A DNA stretch of 64,000 nt. Origin: Prorocentrum cordatum (lineage: Eukaryota > Sar > Dinophyceae > Prorocentrales > Prorocentraceae). Below, piece after piece: positions 43,941 through 54,989 of the stretch; within the stretch, counting starts at the first letter, position 1, and each line of letters starts with the position of its first letter. The stretch spans positions 359,051 to 423,050 of the forward strand of contig CAUYUJ010014183.1 of NCBI GenBank assembly GCA_963575745.1. The letters run 5' to 3'. The position numbers and the translations under genes were made by a program. The notes beneath the pieces were generated by a model that saw nothing but the letters and a program-made list of their open reading frames with translations, made no database searches and had not been told where the DNA came from.

Positions 43941-45405
43941 ATCAATCAATAATTACTTTACACATCTATTATTGAGTCCCCCGCTCGACAAAGCCGCGGC
44001 ATGACACAAGACACACACAAGTTACACTATATATTGTGTCATACGAGGTTCTTGAGGCCTGGGCAGGGCACACCCTCGTGTGAGTTTTCTGCGAACCGAA
44101 AGGGAGTGTGGTAACGCATGCACCCCTTTCGCAAGTGTATGTGGGCAAGGGTTTTTGAGCGTGATCTCTGCATCTTTCCTTCTCTGAAGCAGACCAGACA
44201 ACAGACTACGCACACAACCAACAAATGAGGAGGAGGATCGGCATGACGCTTACGGAAAAGGCAATCGACGAGTGTAATCAGCAAAAGGGAGCTGGCTGAA
44301 GTATTGCAACGACAACCCCTGATACAAATCAACTGCCAATTCATAAACGGACACACACAGATCTGAAAGACGACACGGGAACCCAGTCTAAGTAGTGCTC
44401 TCAAGGCATGGGATGTTTGGCTCACTGATTATGCTCACCAGCGAAGAAAGCAACTGCTAAAATCAACTTCGACAAATCATCCAGCTCCTTCCTCCACTTC
44501 CCTCGGAAGAAGACTAATTCAGACAACAGCGGCCTCCCCGCCGAGCCCAACTCCGTTCAAAACCGGTCCCCGGACCATGCCGTGGCCCGTCCTGACCAAG
44601 TTTTTGAAGCGGATCCAACCGTGGAGATGAGAAGCCTCCAGGAGGCCCAAAGGAGGAAAAACGCGAGAGAGGGCCGCCGTTTGCCTCGACTAGCCCTCCT
44701 CCGACTCCCCCCCACGTAATTGGGAAAACAACCGCCCCTGCGAGCCCCCCAGCCTCCATCACGAGCAGAGGCCGAGCGGGCCGCGATGTGGAGGAGGAGA
44801 GGGAAGGGCGAACGCCTCGAGCTCTAGCTCACGCGGCCTGGCCCCCCCCCCCAAAAAAAAAGAGAGGGAGGGGGGAGGGGCCCTGGAGAGCGAGCAGGCG
44901 CTTCTTACCCGTGGCCTGTGCGACCCTCCCAGCCGTCTTACCCCCCGTTTACGCAGAGGAGGGCCGAGGAGGAGAGGGAGGAGGAGGGCCGTCGACGCTC
45001 TGGGAGAAGGGGTGCGGTGAGGAGCTTTCGCTTCGCGCGTCGCGGCGGCGGCCCTGGCGGCACGAGGTGCCCTGCAAGCGGATGGCGTGCCGCTCCGCTT
45101 TACAGGGCAGGAGCCTCGGAAAGGCTCAGGACGCCGGCGCTTGAGAATTGGGAAGAGGTTGGCGTGTCGCGCCGGAGCGTGGCGGGCCAAACCTGATGGC
45201 GCGACACTCTGGGCGACCGCTCCTCAAACGCTTTCCCCTCTGTGAGCCCGTCGGCATTCTCAGGACAGCCCATCTTACCTGGCCCTTCCTGCCAAAGGTG
45301 CACCCTACGTTGCCTGCCAGTTTCTGCTATCGTCCTGTGTTCGTCCTCCCCTCGACTGCACATCACAGCAACCCCGGCGGGCTTCGTCGGGAGAGAAGAG
45401 ATCTG
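43941..45405. other. Unassigned DNA
   Basis: 43941-44420 is less GC-rich and non-repetitive. 44770-45010 is purine-rich with an A run at 44853-44861. No gene was recognised. Confidence 0.45.
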
Positions 45406-45407
45406 AT

Positions 45408-45640
45408 CGAGGGCAGCAGCAGCAGCAGCAAAATGATCCACCAGAAATGAAGTCATGCAGTCCTTTGTGAACGCCACGGCGTCTAAGTCAGAGTCAGGCG
45501 TGTCGATCCTCATGGCCGTGCTGCCAACCAGCGCAAAGCTGTCAAAATGATCCCCCAGAGCCTGCGGGAGAGAACGTGCATCGATGGCCGAGCTGGACTG
45601 CTGACGACCGCATAAATACGTGCGGCACCAAACAAACACG
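45408..45640 (-). CDS. Nucleotidyltransferase-fold fragment (poly(A)-polymerase-like), possible host exon
   Basis: In a longer minus-strand frame, the central stretch reads FALVGSTAMRIDTPDSDLDA. This is the Pol beta superfamily nucleotidyltransferase signature: G-S (45522-45517) followed by D-x-D (D at 45489 and 45483), the pair that binds the catalytic metals. The P-x-SDLD form is typical of poly(A) polymerase, TUTase and related RNA nucleotidyltransferases. An alanine-rich helix follows (FLVDHFAAAAAALDQI). The third catalytic aspartate and the central domain were not found, and flanking frame sequence is low complexity, so this would be one exon of a gene or a pseudogene remnant. It is the only piece here that looks like a cellular gene. 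Confidence 0.42.
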
Positions 45641-46215
45641 ATGATGAGACGCCGTGTTATGCCTACTTTGTGGCGGCTGCCGCGCGCAGAAAACATGAAC
45701 ATGAATTCGCAATGCCCCGTTAACGGGCAAACAAGACGAAAACCACTACCACTTTGACAGCATGCGCTGTCACAACGCACTGGTGCCGCAAGATGAAGAG
45801 GGAACGATGAGGCAAAGATGCGGGAAGACGAACTGAGCTGAAACTTTGGAACCGTGAACTCGAAATTCCGCCCGGCTGCAAGCGCCGGCTGGGAAAGAGT
45901 GGGGGACGGAGGGAGGGGATGACAGGAGGGAAGGATGGGCGGAGGGAGCGATCGAGAGGGAGAAAAGGGAGGAGAGGGGCGGGGAGGGAGAGGGGGGAGG
46001 GCGGGGAGAGTACGGACGACAACATATACATACCAAACAGAGGGTGGGGGCACGGACGATCATGGGGACGGAAACGCTCAACAGGGGGGCGTACTAGTGT
46101 CCAACCTCGTATCCATCCTCCCTTGTTCCCCCATTTGCCTCTTCATCCTCTTCGATCTCCTCCTCCCCCTTATTCCTCATCCACCACCCTCCTCATCATC
46201 GTCATCCCCTCTGCG
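45641..46215. other. Unassigned DNA with purine-rich tract
   Basis: 45900-46015 is G/A-rich. Frames are low complexity. No recognised feature. Confidence 0.45.
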
Positions 46216-46219
46216 ATTG

Positions 46220-46425
46220 TCGGGATTCATGGTCGCCTGGGCTACGGACTCCAGGGCCCGTGGGAACTTCAAAACAAAAATATATGTTAACCTTTTGATT
46301 TCCAGCATGTTTGACGCGTTCAAGAACTTCATGATTGATTTGAATTCTGAAAATGTCATGGGTTTTCGGGATTGCTGTTCGCCTCGACTTTGGACTCCAC
46401 GGCCTCTGGGAATTTCAAATTCCTG
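46220..46425. repeat. Direct repeat of about 55 bp
   Basis: 46220-46272 and 46364-46420 share CGGGATT, TCGCCT, GGACTCCA, GGNCC and TGGGAATTTCAAA in the same order, with about 90 bp between them. Confidence 0.5.
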
Positions 46426-46494
46426 GAGGGTTATCTAAAATATTGCTGTGCAAATTTTAACATTCGAAGATTCGAAGATTCGATGGGGATAGTG

Positions 46495-46715
46495 ATGGTC
46501 CTGGTGATGATGGCGATGATGATGCAACGGATGATGGTGATGATGGTGATAGTGGTCATGGTGCTGGTGATGATGATGATACTGGTGGTGACGACGCTGG
46601 CGACGATAACGCTAATGACGATTATGAAGGTGATGGTGATGGTGGTGATGATGATCATGTTGATGATGATGATGACGATGATGATGCTGGTAATGATGGT
46701 GGCGGTGGTGATGCG
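46495..46715. repeat. GAT/TGG trinucleotide microsatellite
   Basis: Imperfect ATGATGGTG triplets over about 220 bp. Frames give methionine/valine or isoleucine/threonine runs. Confidence 0.9.
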
Positions 46716-47220
46716 AGGCCCTAGAAAAGGGGGCTCAACTTCGTTGGGGGAGCAGCTCACGGATGGCACGCTCGCGCTTGGCAATGGCACGCGCCAGAGC
46801 TCTCATCATGGTCTCCGCCCTCGCGCGGAAATCCGCCGCGAACGCATTCGCCTTCATAGTGTTGCAGGAAAAATCAGGATACCATGCGCAATGATGGCAC
46901 CGCGCAAGGCCCTCGCATCAGGCATGCGGAGTCTCAACCGACTGCGATCAATGACGGTCCATTCGGCAAAATCTGGGCGGCAGCAGCGGGATGATACTGA
47001 GGATGCATGGCAACAACACTGTGCACCAGGAGACCAGAACAAAGTGGTTGGGATCCTGGGCCCGCAACCAATAATCTAGCATCTGTTGCCTGAGCGAGAC
47101 CGAGCACAGCGGATTACTGCAGAGAGGCAATAAAATGAGGCCGGTCTGGCAGCGGCTATGGCACTGGTTCGATACCATATCTGTATATATAAAGCTGTGT
47201 GTATATACATATATATATAG
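46716..47220. other. Unassigned DNA
   Basis: Non-repetitive with open frames on both strands. A minus frame includes MLDYWLRAQDPNHFVLVSWC (about 47020-47080) with natural composition but no family I recognise. Confidence 0.35.
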
Positions 47221-47600
47221 CTCGCGACGTCGTCCTGGCCAATTGTTTCGGGACAAGAAGGGCAAGGCGGATGATATAACGGATGCGGGCCACTGCGGCG
47301 GCAGGGGCGGTCCTGAGACGCCCCCTGTCCTCGGACCATTAGCGAAGAATAAACTTTGGGTTGGCAGCGGGAAAGCTTGAGCACAAAAGCGTCGGATGGC
47401 ATATGCTCTGAGACAGATGTGCTGACATCCGAGTGCGTCCGCATATCCGACTGTGCTTCTCATCAAGGTTTTATATAAAAAACAGCTGGCGACGTCGTCT
47501 TGGCCAATTGTTCTGAGACAAGAAGGGCCAGGCGGATGAGAGGGCGGACGCGGGCCACTGCGGCAGCAGGGGCGGTCCTGAGGCGCCCCCCGCCCGACCC
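47221..47600. repeat. Direct repeat pair, about 115 bp each
   Basis: 47221-47335 and 47484-47600 share GACGTCGTCNTGGCCAATTG, GACAAGAAGGGC, GCGGGCCACTGCGGC and GGGGCGGTCCTGAG, at about 85 percent identity by eye, 263 bp apart in the same orientation. Confidence 0.8.
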
Positions 47601-47628
47601 CGAGGGTCCCTTTTGGCCGAAGGCCGCA

Positions 47629-48456
47629 TTATAATATCCTCAGAGCGAAAGACTGGAGGGCCCGAGCGGGCTGGAGGGACATAGATTGGGCAATGCGCGC
47701 AGCGGCGGCGGCGGCGGCGAGGCGAGGGGGGTACTGAGCGGCGACGGCAGTCCGCTTCTGACCTCTCTCGTCATTCCCTTCAAGAATGAGATGCCGTTTG
47801 CCGGACTTGCGACAACAACCTCGGCGCCCTGAACAAGTTCTCTCAAGCGGCAGCGTAGCGGCAGCGCCCCGGGAGCAGGCAGCGGTGGCCTTTCTGGGCG
47901 CGCCGTACTGGCACTGGTGCAGCACGGACTTGCGGCAGAAGGGCGACTTGCAGAGACGGGCTAGCGCGGGGCCAGGCCACAGCGGCGAGGTCCGAGAATT
48001 CTCGAGACATGCAAAAATACTGGCCGCCACGCACGCACGGATCAATCTGGCAATGAATATGTAGGCGGCGCTGCCGGCATCAATTCTGGCTCGTTCACGG
48101 GAGCTCACGCCTGGATGGCCCATGGGGTGGAGTGCGGAGCGAAGCGGTCGTCTGAGCGCACGCGCCCAGCTACTGCGCGGCGCGCCGAGCCAGATAGCGC
48201 CCGCCTCCCGAGAGGCGACCCAGCCGAGGACGACGGACTGGAATGCCGCCGAGGCGTGGTCCTCCAGCGGGCTGCGGCTCCAGTCGGGCCCGAAACCAGC
48301 GATGCCCATTGCGTACATCGCGCGGGCGATCGCGACAGCGCCGCAGAACAGCTCGAGCACGGGGCGTCGGCGAAGTCGACGCCCAGGAGCAGCCGCCCGC
48401 TGGCGCTGTCCCCGCAAGTGCTGTCGGATGGCATCAGGGCTGCTTGAGGCCGTCAC
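47629..48456 (-). CDS. C5-methyltransferase-like protein (catalytic cysteine replaced)
   Basis: An uninterrupted 275-residue ORF. VLELFCGAVAIARAM (residues 33-47) fits the SAM-binding motif I of DNA methyltransferases, and GFGPDW marks the end of the next strand. IWLGAPRSSW (88-97) sits where C5 enzymes have the PC motif, with R94 in place of the catalytic cysteine. FACLENSRTSPLW (148-160) fits the EN motif VI. CQYGAPRKATA and a cysteine-rich CSGRRGCCRKSGKRHLIL (208-225) follow. The last residues are alanine-rich. It lies 3' of a tyrosine recombinase on the same strand (91 bp after its stop), so it is probably a second ORF of that mobile element, perhaps to mark element DNA. The replaced cysteine suggests it no longer methylates cytosine, unless it acts by another chemistry. 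The Rossmann-fold call is good; the C5 call is moderate. Confidence 0.6.
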   Translation of the reverse strand: MTASSSPDAIRQHLRGQRQRAAAPGRRLRRRPVLELFCGAVAIARAMYAMGIAGFGPDWSRSPLEDHASAAFQSVVLGWVASREAGAIWLGAPRSSWARALRRPLRSALHPMGHPGVSSRERARIDAGSAAYIFIARLIRACVAASIFACLENSRTSPLWPGPALARLCKSPFCRKSVLHQCQYGAPRKATAACSRGAAATLPLERTCSGRRGCCRKSGKRHLILEGNDERGQKRTAVAAQYPPRLAAAAAAARIAQSMSLQPARALQSFALRIL

Positions 48457-48546
48457 GTCGCCGCCGCGGGGCGCTCGCGCACCCGCCTGGGGGCGTCGGC
48501 TGGCGCCCTGAGCAGGGCGAGACCGCGGCCGGCGCGCGGCCAGTGG

Positions 48547-49690
48547 TCAGCAGCGCGGGGGGGGGGGGGGGCCCTCGATGAGCTCGACCAGGTGGGCCTC
48601 GACGAACGCCCCGGGCTCCATGGCGGCTGGTGAGGCCCAGTCAATCTCGCCCAGCTTTGTCTCCTCGGTGTGCCGATTGAGACTCTTGGCCGACCGCCAG
48701 CGACCGCGACGCTGGATCTCTGGGAGCGCTCCCCTCTGCGACAGCATGTCGCCCGAGGCTCCGCAGCGCCGCAGGCAGTAAAGATGCGGGCGAAGGCGCT
48801 CCAGAGACAGCTCGCGGCAGGCCCGGAGAAAGAGCTGCGGCAGCAACGAGATCGAGTCCCCCCGCAGCGGCCGGCCGGGAAGCATGGCGGACTTGGGGGC
48901 CGCCAGCAAGGGAAAGAGGCCCCCGATCGAAGAGGGTGCTCTCTTCGTTCACCCCGGTCTCCCCAAGCTCCTGGCCGCCCTCGTGCAGGGTCAGGCCGTG
49001 GAACTGGTGCGGCGCACCCGCGGCGGCGGTGGGGGGCGCTTCGCTGCCTCGCCCGGCCTGGGGTAGCAGGCGGGCATGGCGAGGATGCAGATGGCGAGCT
49101 GGCGGTGCCCGTCGCGGAGCAGGGCGCCCGCGATGGCGAACGCGACCCGCCTCGGTAACGGGGGGCGCGCGCGGCTCGGAGCCCTCCGGGCCCAGGCCGC
49201 CGCCGCGCGATGGGCCCGCGGCAGCATCGTCGCAGCCCGCTCGCGCAGAGGGCCGAGGAAGTGGGCGACCGCCGCCAGGGGCGCGTTCCCGAAGTCTCCG
49301 CCGCCGCCGCCGAAGAACTCGCCGTCCATGCACTGTGCGAGAGTCGAGGCGAGGCTGGCATAGTCCGTCCAAGTGGTGACGCGCGCAGAATCTCACGAAG
49401 GCCAGCAGCGCCCCATGGTAGAGCTTCTCGGTCGATGGCCGCGCCGCGAGCCGCTCCAGCACAGTGAGCCACGGGGCCGGTGGCACCGCAGCTGCGAGCT
49501 CCTGGGCACGGCGAGCTCTCGCAGCGGCGGGCGCCCCGCCGAGGCGGTCTGGAAGAGGAGCCCCGGGAGCCAGAGCCGCTGCATGATTGAGCAGCGCATC
49601 GCCGAACGGCACCGGCGCTGGGCGGGGGCCAGAGAACCGCCCTGCCAGCCCGCGGCTGCGGCCGTCGGCCGGGTTGGCCTCTGAAGGGGG
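48547..49690 (-). pseudogene. Decayed tyrosine recombinase of a mobile element
   Basis: Read in three minus frames. A core-binding start PSTEKLYHGALLAFVRFC (about 49385-49440) is followed by MDGEFFGGGGGDFGNAPLAA (49329-49270). Next come SRARPPLPRRVAFAIAG (about 49115-49170) and ACYPRPGEA with the first catalytic arginine. TGVNEESTLFD (about 48925-48955) lies where the lysine strand is expected, but the K position reads E. The H..R region is LYCLRRCGASGD (arginine kept), and RGRWRSAKSLNRHTEET has His where the tyrosine nucleophile is expected. Frame changes plus loss of K and Y mark it as dead. The methyltransferase-like ORF follows it. Confidence 0.68.
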
Positions 49691-49734
49691 CCCGCCCGAC
49701 TGATCGGGCCGTGGCGACGGAGATCAGTATCTGC

Positions 49735-52345
49735 ATGGCGCATGCTGCGGCGAGTGGCCCACCCATTGCAGACAGTACGGAGATATGCTGCGGCCACGCG
49801 ATGCGGGCACCACGTGTGCACGAGCCCGAAATTTGCGCGGATCCGCGCCAGATTGTCAGCTGCATTGCCTGCGAAACTCAACCTTGAGATCTTGTGATGA
49901 CCCGCTGATCCTGGTCGCCGCTCTTGGCCTGATCAGAGAAGCGGCGACCGCTTGAAACTTCAAACTCCTCTGCTGGCCAGGAGCAGCAGCAATGACTTGT
50001 CGGGCGGCAAAGCGGGCGATGCCCATGCTCCCAAGCTTGACCTCCGCCCGGGAAGAGCCCTGATACCATCTCCCGAAAGGCCACTGCAACACGGCATCGT
50101 CCAAGGCAGCGAGCTCCGCGCAACGATCTTTACAATCGAAGGCAATGGTCTCCACCACCCAGAATTGGGCGGCTTGGGCGAGACCTGCAGGGCTCGCAAA
50201 TGAACGCGGAAACCCAAATTCCTCTTTCAAAGAACACAAGTCAGCAGGCGTAGCCCAACTGCCAGGGCCTGACACGAGGCGCCTCAGAGCCCAAGCGAAA
50301 ACACACGCAAAATCACCCGGCAACTCCTGCAATTGCATCACGAACAAAAAGACAAAACAAATAAACGTGTTGACAGCGATTGCCGATAAAGTTAAACCCA
50401 AGTTGTGGCCAGGCCACAATTGCGCACGCTTGTCGGATTTCTTCAACAGTTTACCCCACGACTGAAAGCACGCTCTTGGGCCGATCCAGAATCCCAGATA
50501 CATCCCCTGCGTCGCAATGATGATGTCACGCCAGGAGGGGGGCCAGCTCTGCGATCAATTTCCGCAAGCCTCTATCGGAGCTGTGCCTCCAGAAGAGGAT
50601 CACTACCGCTTTCGTGACGCTCAGGGCCAAACAAGAAATCGATTCGAACTTGGCAAACAACTTGGCGAGCACTGGGACTACCTGGACAGAATCATTCACA
50701 ACCGCCGCCGCGTCATCAGCAAAAACGCGAACGACTTCATGGCCATGTAGATTGTCAGCGATGCGACAAAGCAGAATGTCTGCGCATATAGCAAGCAACG
50801 CTGGTGAAAGCGGGTACCCCTGTCTCACCCCACTGCTGACGGTGACGCTCTCGATAAATTCGTCCCCACCTTGGATCTTACGCACGTTACTGTTGTAAAC
50901 AATTGCAACACTCGGACGTACTGAAACGGTAAACACAATACCCTTTAGGACTTCCCACATTAACTGGTGATCCATGCTGGGGCAATCAACGCGAATATCT
51001 AATAATGATATTGCCCCCAGGGGTGATGTCACGGAGATGTTATGCGCCACAAAATCCACGTCCAATACATTGCGTATCATGTGCCGTCCTTGTAGAAATC
51101 CTTTCTGAGGCGCGGAGACCCATGGCGCCGCCGATCTCTCCAACGCCACTCTGAAGATGGACGCAAGGATACGGTTACTGGCGTCGACGATGGAAAGTGG
51201 GCGGGTGTTGCACGGGTCGTAGAAATCCTCGCCTGTCGACGTCAACGTCCCCGAACACTTCGGTAAACAAATCAAATAGGCCAAATTGAAATCATCCGGC
51301 GGCGCAGCTTCCTCTCGCAGCATGATCAACGCAAGGTCCAAGAACAGCGGCGCCAAAATAACGGGAAACACCGAGAACACGGCGAAAGGAATGCCGTCTG
51401 GGCCCGGAGAAGAACTCGGAAGGCTTGCCAGCACACAGTCTACATCCTCGATCGTGGGAGTCAAATCTTCGAGGGTTACGTGCAACCTGCCTCCCACTCG
51501 GTCAATCCAGCGCCGCCTCAATATCCCGTCAGTATGCTGCTCATCGAAAACACTTTGCAAATGCCCCGTCAGAATTCGAGCTGCATCCTGGGGCTCCGTG
51601 GCAACCAAGCCTGGGGACGGATTCCTCACTGCCTGAACCGACCCAGAGATCCCGGCACCAGCTTGGAGAGCGAGGAAGCCATATTCGATTTGCGTTGCTC
51701 GTCAACGCCCTCAGGAAGATTACCGCGCTGCCGTTGGGCCGTTGAAAATCATCGATCCAGTCGCTTGCAACTGCCTGTGGCAGCTCGAGGGCATGGTCCT
51801 GAAGAAATCGAAACTCACGATGCGCAGGCGCACGTGAAGCCGCAGGTACCGAACGAAGCCGGAGGTACACAGCGTCCAGCCGCTCCACAGCAACCAAATT
51901 CCCAGTGAAAGCAGCACGCAAAAAAAACAATGGTGGCATATAGCTTCTCCTCGTTGGTGTCAGCGATCCTCTCGCGATGGGTTTTCACTACGCCCCGAAA
52001 AGTGTGATGGATAATTATCTTAATCTCTGCAAGTTTGACGATCGACGACGTGCTCGTATTCTCCAAGCATGGCGTGGCCCGAGAAATCAACTTGTCTCGA
52101 AACGCAGGGTTGCCGATAACTCGAGAGGGAAACAACCTCCGATGCCTTTTCAAACTAGGCTGGATACCAAAAGCTGTAGGCCAGTGGTCTGATAAACCGC
52201 GGGGCAGGTCCAGAGTGCAACAAAACGAATCAGCGAAGAGGAGGTTGCTCGGGTGGATGTCGGAATACACCCGGTCCAGCCGTGAAAATACCCAGGAGCT
52301 CTCGAATGTGAAATTATCCTGCTCCCACTCCCGAAATTGGTACCG
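49735..52345 (-). pseudogene. Decayed LINE: APE endonuclease end plus reverse transcriptase
   Basis: On minus, the endonuclease end FSRLDRVYSD (about 52270-52300) and LSDHWPT (about 52190-52210) come first, then a linker. A 367-residue RT frame (51629-50526) has SPGPDGIPF (74-82), NTRPLSIVDASNRI (141-154), motif A LLDIRVDCPSMDH (D211), motif B SSGVRQGYPLSPAL and motif C FADD (D305, D306). A shift near 50510 leads into the thumb region YLGFWIGP (50503 on), and the last piece AAYLRTVCNGWATRR ends near 49750. RT catalytic aspartates survive, but the endonuclease is truncated and there are at least three shifts. It lies head-to-tail behind the next element. Confidence 0.82.
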
Positions 52346-52572
52346 AAATAATGGGCACGATGTCCGACATCAAACGTTTTCCAACCAAGCAGCCTTCACT
52401 CTCAACTGCACAAAGTCTGCGGCGACGCCGACAGCGATTCTGGTTCAACATGAGCAAGAAACGCTGTCAATCTTCGGACCCATTATTTTCGTACCCAGGT
52501 CGACCGTACCGATCTTCGATCCTCGGCATCTGGAGGTTGCTTGGTTTTGTTTTTTTCTGTGGGGAGACACAC

Positions 52573-54159
52573 TCAGCCAGGAGGAGGAGGAGGGAGGTCC
52601 CACCGTCCTTGTAGCGCATCGCGAGCATGGCGGCTGCGCCGAGCCATTGCCCGCGCCCGCGCTCGCACGAGACCAGGGATATTCGCATGCTTATGACGGA
52701 GTGTGTTATACAGGCTATGTATCATGTCTAATCCTAGGGCCATGCTTACAAGAGCAGACAATTCTAAATCCTTCCAAGCCCCAAAAACAAACATCCTAGA
52801 CGGGTCTCCTGGGCCCCAAGACCTAGGCAGAAGAGGGAGGGTGGATCTCACTTCTGGAAGAATTCGAGGACATTGTAAATAGTGTAGCAGCCTATCACCT
52901 TTTTCAAGACCACAGCACCTGCACGCCTGGGTCGGGGTAGAATAACGGGCCGAACAATTCCAGTGATTCGATATCGTTTTTAAGACGGCAGATAGAACAC
53001 ATTGTGGGACATATCGAGCAAGAAGGTGCATACGTATACCTGTCAGGAAGGCCTCTTGCGGGGTAGTACATGGCCGAAACTTACGGAGCCTGGAAGCGAG
53101 CATGTTGGTGATCGTGACCGTGTCCCGATCACATCTAAGGACACCATGCACTTTTGCTTGGAGGCGAGGGGAAGCAGGCTCACGAGGGACACGCGGCATG
53201 ACCTGCAACTCGGCCTTGACAGCCATCAGGTGCCACAGGATCGAGCTCGTCACATAAGGGTTCCACTTGTGAGTGAGAAGCCAATCGTCGCCGTCAATGA
53301 TTTCCTCATAACGATACTCCCACCTACAGTAAGCAATACTACGTAAAGCAACACGATAGGCACTAGCTTTAGCAAATAGACGAAGATCACGCACCTCACG
53401 TTTAAAGCCGACTTTACTTAGATTCAACATCATATCGTGACTGATGGCATTGAACGGGCCCGCGTGCAACAGCTGCACAGATTCATACTCACGACGCAGA
53501 GCAGCTTTCGAGGGAGGCAGCAGTTGCGCAACATAGCTCAACGTCGGGAAGGCGAACAAGTTGTAAGCCAGAATATTCATCATGAAACTCATCCCCATGG
53601 TCCTGATCTGCCGTGCCCGAGAAAGCACCTTGTCCCCAGGGTCTCCCCAAGATAATGTTTCTCCACCTTCGCCGACAACAAACCCTAAGTACTTGCCGTG
53701 CTTCGCAAGCCTGAAGCCCGAGACGTCGAGCCCGTGCTCGGCAAAGAGGCTGAGGGCACTGGCGGGATCCATCCCGTAAGGCAGCAAGATGACAGTTTTA
53801 CCTGGGTGAATACACAGCCCCGAGAGTGTACTAAACCAACTCATAATGGGTAAAACTATAGGAAGAGTAATGAAAATGTCCTGGGAAGTAAGACCGAGAT
53901 CATCAGCAAACGCATATATGGAGGTGCATGGAGCCCGAGGAATACGACTCAAGAGATATCTGATGAAGGGGTCAGTGGCCAACACGTACAGCAGCCCACT
54001 AAGCGGGCATCCTTGCTTGAGGCCGCGCTCAAGCACGAAATAGAATTCGTCACAACCTCTGAAACTGATGTAAACCCGCACGGCATCGTACAACTTCCGA
54101 ATAGCATGCAGGAAAAACTCAGGCACCTGCATCCGATCGAGCACGTAGAAATTTCTGTG
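52573..54159 (-). pseudogene. 5'-truncated LINE reverse transcriptase with zinc knuckle
   Basis: Within a 610-residue frame (start at 54405) the element-like part begins at about residue 83, just after a proline run from a GAG microsatellite. It starts with VLDRMQVPEFFLHAIRKLY, so motif A and everything before it are lost. Motif B is RGLKQGCPLSG (127-137), motif C YAFADD (164-169), followed by a thumb with HGKYLGFVVGEGG. A zinc knuckle ACRCCGLEKGDRLLHYLQCP has C495, C498, H508 and C512. From motif B to the end there is no stop or shift over about 480 codons, which suggests a fairly recent insertion. The 3' end runs into another GAG tract. Confidence 0.85.
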
Positions 54160-54210
54160 GGGAGGAGGAGGAGCAGGAGGAGGAGGAGGAAGAGGAGGAG
54201 AGCGAGATCC
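54155..54210. repeat. GAG microsatellite at the 5' edge of the truncated LINE
   Basis: Imperfect GAG triplets on plus. It forms the junction between unrelated DNA and the LINE body, and a shorter GAG tract (52577-52595) lies at the other end. Confidence 0.9.
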
Positions 54211-54985
54211 CAGATTGTACCAGCCCCGCTCGTGACTGCTGGCGTGGACAGTGGGAGTGATCAGGCAAGCAAATAGATAAAAGCAGAGGCGTCGGCCAGA
54301 CGCCAAACCCCACAAGGACCTCTGCTTGAAACCAATGTCGTTTGCTGTCGGTCGTGTGCCACCAGCGAGTCGGGGGGGGAGGGGAGGGCGAGGGGGCCTC
54401 CCCATCCAAAGCGTCCACGAGACGCTCTTTCAGCTCTTCGATCCTCGGCCTCTGCCCCCGACGGGCAGGCCTCCTCGGTCGCCGCCTTCACGGTCTCGAA
54501 GAGAGCGTGGCGGGCCGGGTAGCTGGAGACGGCCTCACGTGCGCCGGGGAGCGCGGCAACGGGGAGGGAGCGCCGGCGGAGCGGAGGGTGAACTCTGCGG
54601 ACCCGCCTGCCCCTCAGTCCTCCTGCTGCTGTTGTTCCTCGTCTTCCATCCTCCTCCCTCCTCCTCCTCCTCCTCCTCCTCCTCGTTTTCCTCCAGATGG
54701 CCCGAGCCACTGAGAGACCGGTCCAACCTCTGCACGTAGGGGATTGCAAGCTCTCCAGGGCCTCTTCCGCCCTCGGCGGCCACGGCGGCCGCGCGCCCGC
54801 AGGAGCACGTCGGACGGCTGCAGGACTTCTGCGACTCGTGCTGCACAACCCATGTGCAGCTTCGCGCTTGTCTCGGCTTGCGGACATATCAGGAGAATCT
54901 CTGGAATATGCTGCTATCATTCTTGGAGGCACGCAGCCACGCAGTAGCGGTGAACTTCTACAAGGCCCACGGTACGTTGATCGCT
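54211..54985. other. Spacer between divergent LINE copies
   Basis: GC-rich DNA with a CTC microsatellite at 54650-54690. Frames on both strands lack recognised domains. Confidence 0.45.
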
Positions 54986-54989
54986 GTAG

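Noticed and set aside
46431-46790. 119-codon minus frame rich in isoleucine and threonine
   Set aside because: It is the antisense of the GAT/TGG trinucleotide repeat.
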